A stretch of 64,000 bases of DNA from an uncultured Vibrio sp. (lineage in GTDB: Bacteria; Pseudomonadota; Gammaproteobacteria; Enterobacterales; Vibrionaceae): NCBI RefSeq assembly GCF_947488985.1, contig NZ_CANLBV010000013.1:1-64000 (forward strand). The letters are read 5' to 3'. Shown here piece by piece: positions 54,247-63,169 of this stretch. How positions within the stretch are numbered: position 1 is the stretch's first letter; each line of letters opens with the position of its first letter. The notes beneath the pieces are model-generated. The model saw only the letters and a program-made list of their open reading frames with translations. It ran no database searches and was not told where the DNA came from. The position numbers and the translations under genes were made by a program.

Positions 54247-54981
54247 ATGGCGTTACAAGAGTACACTCCCCCACGAGATCCTTGGGTGGATATTGTTTAT
54301 CAAGATGACGATATTCTGGTGGTGAACAAGCCTGCAGGCCTGCTTTCTGTTCCGGGAAGGTTGCCAGAGCATTACGACAGTATGTGGAGTCGCTTGGTTG
54401 CCGAATTTCCGGAGATTCAGGTTGTACACCGACTGGACATGTCGACCTCTGGTTTGATGCTGTTCGCTAAACACAAACAAGCTGAGCGTTATTTGAAGAA
54501 GCAATTTCAATATCGACTGACTCATAAGCTCTATTACGCACGAGTGTGGGGTAAGGTTGAAGAGAAAGAAGGCTTGATTGACCTGCCTCTTATGTGCGAC
54601 TGGCCGAATCGACCTAGACAGAAAGTTTGTTTCGAGCAGGGTAAGCCATCTCAGACTCGCTATGTGGTTGAGCAGGAGGAGGTACAAACAACCTTATTGA
54701 AGCTACTGCCTATTACGGGGCGCTCTCATCAGTTACGAGTGCATTGTATGGCGCTCGGTTTCCCTATTGTGGGTGATGAGTTTTATGCAATGCCAGAGGC
54801 TTTTCGCTATAGTGACAGGCTTGCTCTGCACGCTTGCGAACTCAGCTTTTATCACCCTGTCAATCATCGTCTATTTAAGGCTTTTGTGCCGTGTGAGTTT
54901 TACCCTCAGGCTTTACCACAAATCGAGCAGCACTTTGAAATTGCGCCAGAGCTTCCAGACTACAGTAAGCTAAAAGCTTAG
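54247..54981 (+). CDS. rluA: Dual-specificity pseudouridine synthase RluA
   Basis: RluA converts U746 of 23S rRNA and U32 of several tRNAs to pseudouridine. The 244 aa contain VVNKPAGLLSVPGR, the catalytic-loop motif HRLDMSTSGLMLFAK (Asp nucleophile) and TGRSHQLRVH. E. coli RluA is 219 aa; the additional residues are at the C-terminus. Its place next to rapA supports RluA over other family members. The start ATG 54247 has GAGG upstream. Confidence 0.92.
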   Translation: MALQEYTPPRDPWVDIVYQDDDILVVNKPAGLLSVPGRLPEHYDSMWSRLVAEFPEIQVVHRLDMSTSGLMLFAKHKQAERYLKKQFQYRLTHKLYYARVWGKVEEKEGLIDLPLMCDWPNRPRQKVCFEQGKPSQTRYVVEQEEVQTTLLKLLPITGRSHQLRVHCMALGFPIVGDEFYAMPEAFRYSDRLALHACELSFYHPVNHRLFKAFVPCEFYPQALPQIEQHFEIAPELPDYSKLKA

Positions 54982-55015
54982 AATGGTGTTATGAATACCT
55001 ATTTAAGGATGCACA

Positions 55016-55978
55016 ATGCCTAAATTGAAAGTCGTTTTTCTCGACAGAGCCACCATCCCATCGCAAATTCACCTAAAGCCACTCAACTTTGATTATCAAT
55101 GGGTTGAGTATGATTTCACCTCGCCAGAGCAAGTGTCTGAGCGGGTCGCGGGGGCGGATGTTGTGATCACCAATAAGGTTGTGCTTAATGAAAGTAACCT
55201 CACGCAGGCACAGCAGCTTAAGTTGATCGCTGTTTCTGCGACCGGGGTGAATAATGTTGATGTTGAGTACTGCCGAACACACAATATCGCGGTCGCTAAC
55301 GTGCAAGGCTATGCGACTCAATCGGTCCCTGAGCACGTGATTGGAATGCTGTTTACACTAAAGCGCAACCTTGTTGGTTATCATCAAGATATCGAGGCGG
55401 GTGAGTGGCAAAAGAGTAAGCAGTTCTGCTTCTTTACCCATCCGATTCAAGACATTGCTGGCAGTACATTAGGCTTAATTGGTAGCGGTAGCTTAGGACG
55501 AGCAACGGCGGCACTGGCGAAGGCAATTGGCATGGAGGTGATATTTGCAGAGCGTAAAGGAGCCAAGTCTTGTCGAGAAGGGTATTTACCTTTTGAAACC
55601 GTCTTACAGCGCTCGGATGCGATCAGTTTGCACTGTCCATTGAACGATGAGACTCGCAACCTGATTTCACAGCAAGAGCTAGCCATGATGAAACCCAATG
55701 CGGTATTGATTAATGCTGGACGTGGTGGGTTAGTCGATGAACAAGCCTTAGTTGAAGCTTTGAAAGATCATGAGATTGCAGGTGCCGGTAGCGATGTGTT
55801 CACACAAGAGCCCGCAGACAAGTCGAATCCATTACTGGCCAACAGTCACTTGCCAAACTTGCTGTTAACCCCGCATGTCGCATGGGGCAGTGATAGTGCT
55901 ATTCAAAAGTTGTCAGATATTTTAATGGATAACATTGATGGATTTGTCGCAGGTACGCCGCAAAATTTAGTGATTTAA
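55016..55978 (+). CDS. D-2-hydroxyacid dehydrogenase (HprA/glycerate dehydrogenase-like)
   Basis: A 320-aa NAD(P)H-dependent dehydrogenase acting on hydroxypyruvate, glyoxylate or related 2-keto acids. The Rossmann motif is GLIGSGSLGRATA (about 153-165). The catalytic residues are the Arg in NAGRGGLVDE, the Glu in DVFTQEP and the His in TPHVAWGS, the signature of the HprA group. AAGGA lies upstream of ATG 55016, 34 bp after rluA, so the two may be cotranscribed. A terminator follows. Confidence 0.87.
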   Translation: MPKLKVVFLDRATIPSQIHLKPLNFDYQWVEYDFTSPEQVSERVAGADVVITNKVVLNESNLTQAQQLKLIAVSATGVNNVDVEYCRTHNIAVANVQGYATQSVPEHVIGMLFTLKRNLVGYHQDIEAGEWQKSKQFCFFTHPIQDIAGSTLGLIGSGSLGRATAALAKAIGMEVIFAERKGAKSCREGYLPFETVLQRSDAISLHCPLNDETRNLISQQELAMMKPNAVLINAGRGGLVDEQALVEALKDHEIAGAGSDVFTQEPADKSNPLLANSHLPNLLLTPHVAWGSDSAIQKLSDILMDNIDGFVAGTPQNLVI

Positions 55979-56015
55979 TACACATCATCAACGCCGGACA
56001 CCAAACGGCAGACAT

Positions 56016-56046
56016 AAAAAAGGTTGGTCATTCGCCAACCTTTTTC
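56016..56046. terminator. Bidirectional terminator between convergent genes
   Basis: AAAAAAGGTTGG-TCATTCG-CCAACCTTTTT stem with T-tails both ways, between the dehydrogenase (+) and the stress protein (-). Confidence 0.88.
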
Positions 56047-56066
56047 GTCAACCTATTTCCTACCGA

Positions 56067-56513
56067 CTAAATCAGTTGGCCTTGAGGCTTAACCACCAAC
56101 ACATTGATTGGTGAGTTCTGTACCACTTTGCTCGCGACGGAACCCAACACAACTTTATCGATTTTCGAACGCTTGTGGCTCGGCATCACGATAAGGTCAG
56201 CCCCCAGTTTTTCTGCGTAGTCGAGAATTGTGGTGTAGGTTTTACCTTCAGCCATGTGAACCTTATACACCACGTCATCATCGATGTGTTTGTCGGCAAA
56301 CTCTTTGAGCTGGTTTTTAACATCGAGCTTCATTTGGTTAGCGGCATCTTTTGGGAAGTAGGACGCGACCATTGACATATGAATGCCCGGCAGTACGTTC
56401 AGAAGGTGGATCTCAGCATTGCTGTGTTTTGCATGCCATACTGCCAGCTCGACGGCTTTATCAGAAAAGCCTTTGTCGTTAAGATCAACAGGAACAAGGA
56501 TTTGTCTATACAT
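56067..56513 (-). CDS. Universal stress protein (UspA family), TRAP-associated
   Basis: A single-domain Usp of 148 aa: MYRQILVPVDLNDKG at the start and ADLIVMPSHKRSKIDKVVLG with SVASKVV near the end. In ATP-binding Usps the motif is G-2x-G-9x-G-S/T; here the first two glycines appear to be replaced (PSHK) while GS is kept, so ATP binding is doubtful. The start ATG 56513 has AGAGAT upstream; ATG 56564 lacks support. It is downstream of the TRAP permease, 94 bp away on the same strand. In Halomonas the Usp TeaD regulates its TRAP transporter; a similar role here is inference. Confidence 0.85.
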   Translation of the reverse strand: MYRQILVPVDLNDKGFSDKAVELAVWHAKHSNAEIHLLNVLPGIHMSMVASYFPKDAANQMKLDVKNQLKEFADKHIDDDVVYKVHMAEGKTYTTILDYAEKLGADLIVMPSHKRSKIDKVVLGSVASKVVQNSPINVLVVKPQGQLI

Positions 56514-56606
56514 GTATTCATCTCTTTTTAAGCAGCGCTTAGCCATACTAAGCGCTGTCATCATCTTTCTACGTAAGTAAGACGCTAAATAGAGTGGCTC
56601 TATTTA

Positions 56607-59186
56607 TTACGCACTAATTTCATTCTGACGAGCACGTCTTCTTTGATTCATCGCTAAAGCAATCAAAATCAGCAGGGCAGGTAAGAATACCCACTCTTTC
56701 ATTGGTCGCTCTGCATTTTGAATAACGGATTTAATTTCCCAATCAAAGTCAATACCAGCGGCTTCTGCTGGGCTGCCAAACTCAACCATATCGACAATCA
56801 TCTTGTCGTCAGTTTGTATCAGCATCAAGCCCATTGAAGCGATGCGGTCTTCACTGGTTATTGCAGAATCGTCGAACGGAAGGCGAACGGTCTTTTCAGA
56901 ATAGTTACCTGCTAAGTTTTCGCCACCTACTCTCAATTCTAGTGATTGTCCCACAGATAGATCTTCGGTGATTTGAGCGATCTCAACTCCAGGTGAAAGA
57001 ACTTTCTCTGGATAAACCATGTCCCACCAGAAACCAGGGCGGAAGAGAGAGAAGGTCAGAACGATCAATAGCACCGATTCCCACCATTTGTTCTTGGTGA
57101 ACCACCAACCCTGTGTTGCTGCGGCAAAGATCAGTACCGCAGTCACAGAAGAGAAAATAGTGAGTGCTAAGTGCCACCAAGACTCAATGCCCATCAGCAG
57201 TAGTTGGGTATTGAAAATGAACATGAATGGCAAGATTGCAGTACGAATATCGTAGGTAAAACCTTGAATACCAGTGCGTATTGGGTCTGATTTAGCAATG
57301 GCGGCGGCGGCAAATGCTGCCAGACCTACCGGAGGTGTATCATCCGCTAGAATACCGAAATAGAACACAAACAAGTGAACGGCTATCAATGGGATGATCA
57401 AACCGTGCGCTGCACCTAGGGTCACAATGACTGGAGCCATCAAGGTAGATACCACGATGTAGTTCGCTGTTGTTGGTAAGCCCATACCTAAGATCAAGCT
57501 GATCACTGCTGTGAATAGCAACATTAGAATGATGTTACCGCCAGAGATAAACTGAACGAAATCGGTCATGACAAGGCCGATACCGGTTAGTGTTACCACT
57601 CCGACAACCGTACCCGCTGCCGCTGTCGCGACACCGATGCCGATCATATTACGCGCACCTGACACCAAGCTTTCGGCTAAATCAACAAAGCCAGCCTTAG
57701 TTTGCTCTACAAGATCGTCTGATTTGTTCATCAGAGCCATCAAAGGACGCTGAGTGATCAAAATGAAGATCATAAATACCGTCGCCCAGAATGCCGACAG
57801 ACCCGGTGAGAAACGTTCAACCGTGAGACACCAAACCAGCACTACGATAGGCAGTAAGAAGTGCAAGCCTGACTTAATCGTTGGGCCGGGATCGGGCACT
57901 TCTGTTAAGTCGGCATTGATTTCCATGGCGCCTTCAACGGCGTATTTTGCAGAAACGCGCACGAGAGCAAGATAGGCGATTAGCAGAGCCACTGTGACAA
58001 TCGGTGTTGCCGCTGCGCCAAACACATCTTTCGTCCAACCCACACCGTAGTAAACCGCCGCACTGATCACGCATAGGCCTAAAATAGTGCCCGTGAAAGA
58101 GAGTAGGCTTTGCACGATAGTCGGTGTGTGACGACGAGGTAAGCCGGTCATACCTGCTTTACATGCTTCTAAGTGAACAATGTAAATTAGCGCGATGTAA
58201 GAAATTAGAGCAGGCAGTAGTGCCGCTTTAATCACTTCCACATAAGAGATACCGACGTATTCAACCATCAAGAATGCAGCAGCACCCATGATTGGTGGTG
58301 TTAATTGACCATTGGTTGAAGCTGCAACTTCAACGGCACCTGCTTTGGTACCCGGGAAGCCAACACGCTTCATGAGCGGAATGGTAAAAGTACCTGTGGT
58401 CACTACATTAGCAATCGATGAACCTGATACCAAACCAGAAAGACCGGATGCGACAACGGCCGCTTTCGCAGGGCCGCCTTTCATATGGCCAAGCAGTGAG
58501 AATGCGACTTTGATGAAGTAAGCACCTGCGCCAGCACGGTCTAGCATTGCGCCAAACAGAACAAACAAGAATACGAATGAGGTTGATACGCCAAGAGCGA
58601 CACCGAATACCCCCTCCGTTGTTAACCACAGATGTGACATTGCCTTGTTGAGGCTTGCACCTTTGTGGGCGATAACGTCTGGCATATGTGGACCGCCAAA
58701 GGTGTAAAGCAGGAATAAGGCTGCCACAACCATAAGAGGGGGTCCCAAAGCCCGTCGGGTTGCTTCAAGTAGTAACAGCATGCCTAGTACGGCCGCAACA
58801 ATATCGAATGTAGTTGGAGCGCCCGAGCGCTCAGCGAGCTCAGTATAGAAAATATAGATATAAGAAGCGGAAAAGCTACCGACTAGCGCTAATATCCAAT
58901 CGACAGCTGGAATACGATCCCGAGGCGAGTTCTTCATCGCTGGATAAGCAGTAAAGGCTAGGAAAATAGCAAACGTGAGGTGGATTGCTCGCGCTTCGGT
59001 ATCGTTTAAAATAGCGAAATTGAAAATGAATGGCAGCGGAGATGCGTACCAAAGTTGGAACAATGACCAACATAGTGGCACAAACCATAAAATACGGCCT
59101 TGAATGCCGAAGGGGCTACGTGCACCTGTGTCTGATTGTGCCACCATTTCTTGCACATCTGGAGACGGTGATGTTGTCGGCGTCAT
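56607..59186 (-). CDS. TAXI-type TRAP transporter fused permease (DctQM, with DUF3394-like tail)
   Basis: The 859-aa inner-membrane subunit of a TRAP transporter. It contains the small 4-helix (Q) and large 12-helix (M) parts in one chain, as is usual for TAXI systems. Motifs include VVASGLSGLVSGSSIANVVT and ASTNGQLTPPIMGAAAFLMV (substrate region), GLPTTANYIVVSTLMAP and DDTPPVGLAAFAAAAI. After the last M-helix, about 190 residues form a DUF3394-like extension with two or more spans, and within it a PDZ-like segment VEFGSPAEAAGIDFDWEI. AAGGA lies upstream of ATG 59186. The receptor gene is 249 bp upstream on the same strand. Confidence 0.9.
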   Translation of the reverse strand: MTPTTSPSPDVQEMVAQSDTGARSPFGIQGRILWFVPLCWSLFQLWYASPLPFIFNFAILNDTEARAIHLTFAIFLAFTAYPAMKNSPRDRIPAVDWILALVGSFSASYIYIFYTELAERSGAPTTFDIVAAVLGMLLLLEATRRALGPPLMVVAALFLLYTFGGPHMPDVIAHKGASLNKAMSHLWLTTEGVFGVALGVSTSFVFLFVLFGAMLDRAGAGAYFIKVAFSLLGHMKGGPAKAAVVASGLSGLVSGSSIANVVTTGTFTIPLMKRVGFPGTKAGAVEVAASTNGQLTPPIMGAAAFLMVEYVGISYVEVIKAALLPALISYIALIYIVHLEACKAGMTGLPRRHTPTIVQSLLSFTGTILGLCVISAAVYYGVGWTKDVFGAAATPIVTVALLIAYLALVRVSAKYAVEGAMEINADLTEVPDPGPTIKSGLHFLLPIVVLVWCLTVERFSPGLSAFWATVFMIFILITQRPLMALMNKSDDLVEQTKAGFVDLAESLVSGARNMIGIGVATAAAGTVVGVVTLTGIGLVMTDFVQFISGGNIILMLLFTAVISLILGMGLPTTANYIVVSTLMAPVIVTLGAAHGLIIPLIAVHLFVFYFGILADDTPPVGLAAFAAAAIAKSDPIRTGIQGFTYDIRTAILPFMFIFNTQLLLMGIESWWHLALTIFSSVTAVLIFAAATQGWWFTKNKWWESVLLIVLTFSLFRPGFWWDMVYPEKVLSPGVEIAQITEDLSVGQSLELRVGGENLAGNYSEKTVRLPFDDSAITSEDRIASMGLMLIQTDDKMIVDMVEFGSPAEAAGIDFDWEIKSVIQNAERPMKEWVFLPALLILIALAMNQRRRARQNEISA

Positions 59187-59386
59187 GTACTTTCATCCTT
59201 AAATATTGATGGTCCGCCTTTGCTACGAATAGCTACACGCTATTAGATACCCTATATAGTGTAGTGAATAGATAGGGGAATGCGCTGCTGTTCGTTTAGG
59301 CTTGATAAGAAGGTAAGCCCTCCAAATTGGAGCAACTTAAAGGCTTGTCTCTTTCCACTTAGATTCTTTTTATAAAGGGGGAAAAG

Positions 59387-59415
59387 CCAATAAGGAGGAC
59401 AAGCCTCCTTATTGG
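59387..59415 (-). promoter_or_regulatory. Intercistronic hairpin between receptor and permease
   Basis: CCAATAAGGAGG-ACAAG-CCTCCTTATTGG is a perfect 12-bp stem 20 bp after the receptor stop. Without a T-run on the minus side it is more likely an mRNA-stabilising element or attenuator, giving excess receptor over permease. The rest of the 249-bp gap shows no ORF. Confidence 0.65.
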
Positions 59416-59435
59416 TGAGCTGGCTTAAAGTAGAA

Positions 59436-60404
59436 TTACTTTAGAAGGCCAATTTCTTTGTAGTATTTTGCTGCACCTGGGTGAAGTGGGATAGAGATAC
59501 CCGCTTGAACCATATCTTCTTTCTTCAGGTTCGCAAATGCTGGGTGTAGGCGTTTGAACGTGTCAAAGTTTTCAAATACAGCCTTAGCAACGTTGTATGC
59601 GACTTCTTCAGAAACGTCTGAATTAGTGACGATTGTAGCAGCAACACCGAAGCTATTTACGTCAGCATCTGTACCACGGTACATGCTTGCTGGCACTGTG
59701 CTGTATGCGTAGTATGGGTTTTCAGAAACGATTTTGTCGATCTGTGGACCGGTTGCTGAAACCAGTTTTGCGTCACAAGAGGTTGTCGCTTCTTTGATTG
59801 AACCATTCGGGTGGCCAACCATGTAGATAAATGCGTCAATCTTGTTGTCACAAAGTGCTTGTGAACGCTCAGAACCTTTCAGTTCAGAAGCCAGTTTAAA
59901 GCTGTCGTTAGTCCAACCCATTGCGTCCATTACAACGCCCATGGTTGCACGGTCACCAGAGCCAGGGTTACCAATGTTGACGCGTTTACCTGCTAAGTCA
60001 GACACATTGTTAATACCAGCATCGGAACGAGCAATGATGTTGAACGGTTCTGTGTGTAGAGAGAACATGGCACGAAGTTTCTTGTATTCGCCCTGATCTT
60101 TAAACTTGCTGGTACCGTTGTAGCCGTGGTACTGCCAGTCTGATTGAACTACACCAAAATCAAGTTCACCAGCACGCATGGTGTTAACGTTGTAGATCGA
60201 GCCACCAGTCGATTCTACAGAACAGCGAATGTTGTGATCTTTACGACCCTTGTTCACTAGCTTACAAATGGCACCACCCGTTGGGTAGTAAACACCCGTT
60301 ACTGAACCAGTACCAATGGTGATGAACTCTTGAGCGTTAACAGCGCCAGCGCCCATTACAGCAGCTGCAATAGCACCAACTTTAATAAGTTTGGTAAATG
60401 CCAT
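59436..60404 (-). CDS. TAXI-family TRAP transporter solute receptor
   Basis: A 322-aa periplasmic binding protein. The signal peptide is VGAIAAAVMGAGAVNAQ (cleavage near 25). The mature protein starts FITIGTGSVTGVYYPTGGAI, the TAXI signature, then has ESTGGSIYNVNTMRAGELDF and KRVNIGNPGSGDR. Two Cys (CKL, RCS) and a second pair may form disulfides. The orthologue at this position in V. cholerae (VC0430) was, as I remember, reported to bind glutamate, so that is a candidate ligand. AAGGAAGGG is upstream of ATG 60404. A possible CRP site lies further up. Confidence 0.9.
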   Translation of the reverse strand: MAFTKLIKVGAIAAAVMGAGAVNAQEFITIGTGSVTGVYYPTGGAICKLVNKGRKDHNIRCSVESTGGSIYNVNTMRAGELDFGVVQSDWQYHGYNGTSKFKDQGEYKKLRAMFSLHTEPFNIIARSDAGINNVSDLAGKRVNIGNPGSGDRATMGVVMDAMGWTNDSFKLASELKGSERSQALCDNKIDAFIYMVGHPNGSIKEATTSCDAKLVSATGPQIDKIVSENPYYAYSTVPASMYRGTDADVNSFGVAATIVTNSDVSEEVAYNVAKAVFENFDTFKRLHPAFANLKKEDMVQAGISIPLHPGAAKYYKEIGLLK

Positions 60405-60673
60405 GAATTTCCCTTCCTTTATCCATTATTAATCCTGAAACAAGTGTAGATGTTTCTGGAGTTTCCTATTTGGAAACGGCATCTTTTTCAATCCATGTGA
60501 TGAAAAAGTGTCTGAATAATATCAAAAATTGGCAGAAAATTACTCGGATGTTACAAGATATAGCTGAAAAATCTAATAATTAGCGTGTCAATCTTGTGTT
60601 TTATTTGCTAATGACTTTTTTAAAATCAAAGATTTAGTGTCTTTTGGGTGGGCGGTGTATAGATATTCTAGGA

Positions 60674-60689
60674 TGTGATCTGGTTCACG
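60674..60689. promoter_or_regulatory. CRP site upstream of the TAXI receptor
   Basis: TGTGATCTGGTTCACG matches TGTGA-N6-TCACA at 9 of the 10 core bases. It lies about 270 bp before the receptor gene and 60 bp beyond the argR stop. The remaining 344-bp gap is AT-rich and holds no ORF I trust. Confidence 0.6.
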
Positions 60690-60748
60690 AAGCCTAACGA
60701 CGTTCGTGATCCATTCATTGTGGTTAACAGTTATCGTACGAGAAGCAC

Positions 60749-61219
60749 TTACCCGGCGTATTCAAACAGCTCGCATACTGAGTCGAACAGTTGCTTAGTG
60801 GTGACTGACAAGGTAGGGGTAATGAAGATGGTATCATCGCCTGCGACCACGCCCAGTATGCCTTCCGACTTACCTAATGAGTCCAGTAAGCGAGCAATAA
60901 GCTGCGCCGCACCAGGGCCGGTGTGTATCACAACTAATGCATTGTTGTGGTCAATATCTAGCACCAACTCTCTTAGCGAGCTCGAAACCGTCGGAACGCC
61001 AAGTTCTGCAGGTAGGCAGTAAACCATTTCCATTTTGGCATTACGAGTTCGAACGGCACCGAACTTGGTCAACATACGCGAAACTTTAGATTGGTTGATG
61101 CTTTCAAAACCTTCATGTTTTAGAGCATCGACAATTTCGCCTTGTGAACCAAAACGTTCTTCTTTTAGTAATGCCTTAAAAGCACGAACCAAGTTGTCTT
61201 GTTTTTCTGTATTACGCAT
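60749..61219 (-). CDS. argR: Arginine repressor
   Basis: ArgR is the hexameric arginine-responsive regulator of arginine biosynthesis and also a cofactor for plasmid dimer resolution. The 156 aa have a winged-helix N-domain ([35 protein letters not shown]) and the C-terminal arginine-binding/oligomerisation domain with [13 protein letters not shown] and [11 protein letters not shown]. Divergent from mdh, as in E. coli and other vibrios. Confidence 0.97.
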   Translation of the reverse strand: MRNTEKQDNLVRAFKALLKEERFGSQGEIVDALKHEGFESINQSKVSRMLTKFGAVRTRNAKMEMVYCLPAELGVPTVSSSLRELVLDIDHNNALVVIHTGPGAAQLIARLLDSLGKSEGILGVVAGDDTIFITPTLSVTTKQLFDSVCELFEYAG

Positions 61220-61242
61220 ATGTCATTCTTATGTATTAACAA

Positions 61243-61275
61243 AATATCTGCATATTCTCGCATACATATTCAATT
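61243..61275. promoter_or_regulatory. Possible ARG boxes (argR autoregulation)
   Basis: On the minus strand TTGAATATGTATGCGA is followed by GAGAATATGCAGAT. The first resembles the TGAATATTTATTCA-type ARG box, the second is weaker. Two boxes about 3 bp apart is the normal arrangement for an ArgR hexamer. Confidence 0.45.
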
Positions 61276-61301
61276 TAAGCTAAAAGAACCCTGTTATTTG
61301 T

Positions 61302-61569
61302 TAGGGCGTGTTGATCTTTCGTGGTTAAATTTTGTTCGAGATAAAAGCGTTTTAATCGCGGCGAGGGGGAAGTAGCCTAGTCACTCTAAGCAAATCTCCC
61401 TCAACAAAGAGTAAAACGCTTTTAGCCGAACCCTTCGGGCAGCGTTTGCTGGTCATTTCTACTACGTTATCGGCTTCTCATGTAGGCTAGCTACACATCG
61501 AAGCCTCTGTCTTGTATAAATACCCAGCAACTCGCTGCAAAAAACAGCTCGAAAGATCAACACGCCCTA
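61302..61569. repeat. MITE-like element with perfect 20-bp inverted ends (268 bp)
   Basis: TAGGGCGTGTTGATCTTTCG at 61302-61321 is the exact reverse complement of 61550-61569. Between them, no open frame of note. Such AGGGCGTGTTGATC-ended elements are, as I remember, widespread in Vibrio and relatives. It separates the argR and mdh promoters. The left-over 246 bp up to mdh show only AT-rich sequence with the mdh leader. Confidence 0.85.
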
Positions 61570-61815
61570 GTCATATCACTGTAAATATTTAATGGAATAA
61601 TGTGCTATTTAAGGCGACTTATTTTTGTTATTTCAGATAATTATCTTCATAATGCGAACTGGCTGTGTAGCACGGTTTTATTGAGTTGCGCGAAGTCGCA
61701 AAGCTGAGGTTAATTATTTGTAATCACTTTGTGGTTATTGTAGTTTTTAACTTAAATTTAGCTCAATAATTACCCTACAAAAATCTATAAGAGAAAGCTC
61801 TCAAGGAGAATAACA

Positions 61816-62751
61816 ATGAAAGTAGCTGTTATTGGTGCCGCTGGTGGCATCGGTCAAGCCCTAGCCCTACTGTTAAAGAATCGCCTACCTGCGGGTTCTG
61901 ATCTTGCCCTTTATGACATTGCACCTGTTACTCCGGGTGTCGCTGCCGATCTTAGCCATATTCCAACGCCAGTTTCGGTCAAAGGCTATGCCGGTGAAGA
62001 TCCAACACCAGCGCTGGAAGGTGCTGATGTAGTGCTTGTTTCAGCCGGTGTTGCTCGTAAGCCAGGTATGGATCGTGCGGATCTTTTTAATGTGAATGCT
62101 GGTATTGTTAAGTCTCTTGCAGAAAAGATCGCTGTCGTATGTCCGAAAGCTTGTGTGGGGATCATTACTAACCCAGTCAACACGACAGTACCAATTGCAG
62201 CAGAAGTGCTGAAGAAAGCGGGTATTTACGATAAACGCCGCCTATTCGGTGTGACGACGCTTGATGTGATTCGTTCTGAAACGTTTGTCGCGGAGCTGAA
62301 AGATAAAGATCCAGGTGACATTCGTGTTCCTGTTATCGGTGGTCACTCAGGTGTAACGATTCTTCCTCTACTTTCTCAAGTTGAAAATGTTGAGTTCACG
62401 GCGGAAGAAGTTGCAGCACTGACAACTCGTATTCAAAATGCGGGTACTGAAGTAGTAGAAGCGAAAGCGGGCGGCGGTAGTGCCACTCTATCGATGGGCC
62501 AAGCGGCGTGTCGTTTCGGTCTTGCACTAGTAAAAGCACTTCAAGGTGAAGAGAACGTGATCGAGTGTGCATACGTTGAAGGTGAAGGCGAGCATGCACC
62601 ATTCTTCGCTCAGCCAATAAAATTAGGCAAAGAGGGTGCAGAAGCGATCCTTAGCTACGGTGAACTGAGTGATTTTGAACGCAACGCACTAGACAGCATG
62701 CTTGAAACGCTAAATGGTGATATTGAGATTGGTGTTGAATTCGCTAAGTAA
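61816..62751 (+). CDS. mdh: Malate dehydrogenase
   Basis: Mdh oxidises malate to oxaloacetate with NAD+ in the TCA cycle. The 311-aa protein has the Rossmann loop [15 protein letters not shown] (7-21), the substrate-binding Arg of [12 protein letters not shown], and the catalytic His in [10 protein letters not shown]. Length equals E. coli Mdh (312). AAGGAG precedes ATG 61816. The terminator at 62793 follows. Confidence 0.98.
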   Translation: MKVAVIGAAGGIGQALALLLKNRLPAGSDLALYDIAPVTPGVAADLSHIPTPVSVKGYAGEDPTPALEGADVVLVSAGVARKPGMDRADLFNVNAGIVKSLAEKIAVVCPKACVGIITNPVNTTVPIAAEVLKKAGIYDKRRLFGVTTLDVIRSETFVAELKDKDPGDIRVPVIGGHSGVTILPLLSQVENVEFTAEEVAALTTRIQNAGTEVVEAKAGGGSATLSMGQAACRFGLALVKALQGEENVIECAYVEGEGEHAPFFAQPIKLGKEGAEAILSYGELSDFERNALDSMLETLNGDIEIGVEFAK

Positions 62752-62792
62752 GCGAGACACTATTTAACTCAACCCCAAAGTGAATGAATAAG

Positions 62793-62818
62793 AGCCGTTC
62801 ATTATGATCGGCTTTTTT
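62793..62818 (+). terminator. Terminator of mdh
   Basis: AGCCG-TTCATTATGAT-CGGCT stem with a six-T tail. Confidence 0.75.
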
Positions 62819-62876
62819 GATCCTGAAAGCCAAGCGGTTCGTACTTGTATCTATAACCAAGGTGGAGGTAGAGTTT

Positions 62877-63068
62877 ATGGCGACTGTTCAAAAGGGAATG
62901 AGTGTCGAATATTTAGGGCGCTTAGGCAAAATATTGGTAATTGACGAGCAAGAGCAATATGCCTTGGTTGAAACTTACAATGGCTATGAGCAATACGCTG
63001 TGCCAATGGAAGAGCTGGAAGAAATTGAGGCACAACTACCGCTATCACTGGAAGCTAGCCGATATTGA
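62877..63068 (+). CDS. Small conserved hypothetical protein (63 aa)
   Basis: I do not recognise a function. The 63 residues start MATVQKGMSVEYLGRLGKIL and end EAQLPLSLEASRY; beta-rich with an acidic C-terminal helix (MEELEEIEA). GGTGGAGG lies about eight bases upstream of ATG 62877, an excellent site, and the gene is flanked by terminators on both sides. These make it a genuine gene. The ATG at 62817 would overlap the mdh terminator tail and is unlikely. Confidence 0.75.
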   Translation: MATVQKGMSVEYLGRLGKILVIDEQEQYALVETYNGYEQYAVPMEELEEIEAQLPLSLEASRY

Positions 63069-63100
63069 AATAGGCTCTCGTGTAATGGTGTTCAGAACTA

Positions 63101-63126
63101 AAAAAAGAGCCGATTGGCTCTTTTTT
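63101..63126. terminator. Bidirectional terminator between the small ORF and ispB
   Basis: AAAAAAGAGCC-GATT-GGCTCTTTTTT, T-runs both ways, between convergent genes. Confidence 0.88.
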
Positions 63127-63169
63127 GTTATTTATATAGAAGCTAGAAGCGGCTTATTTACTAACGCAC

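Noticed and set aside
61302..61569. Possible CRISPR or integron attC site
   Set aside because: There is one pair of inverted ends and no spaced direct repeats; length and ends fit a MITE.
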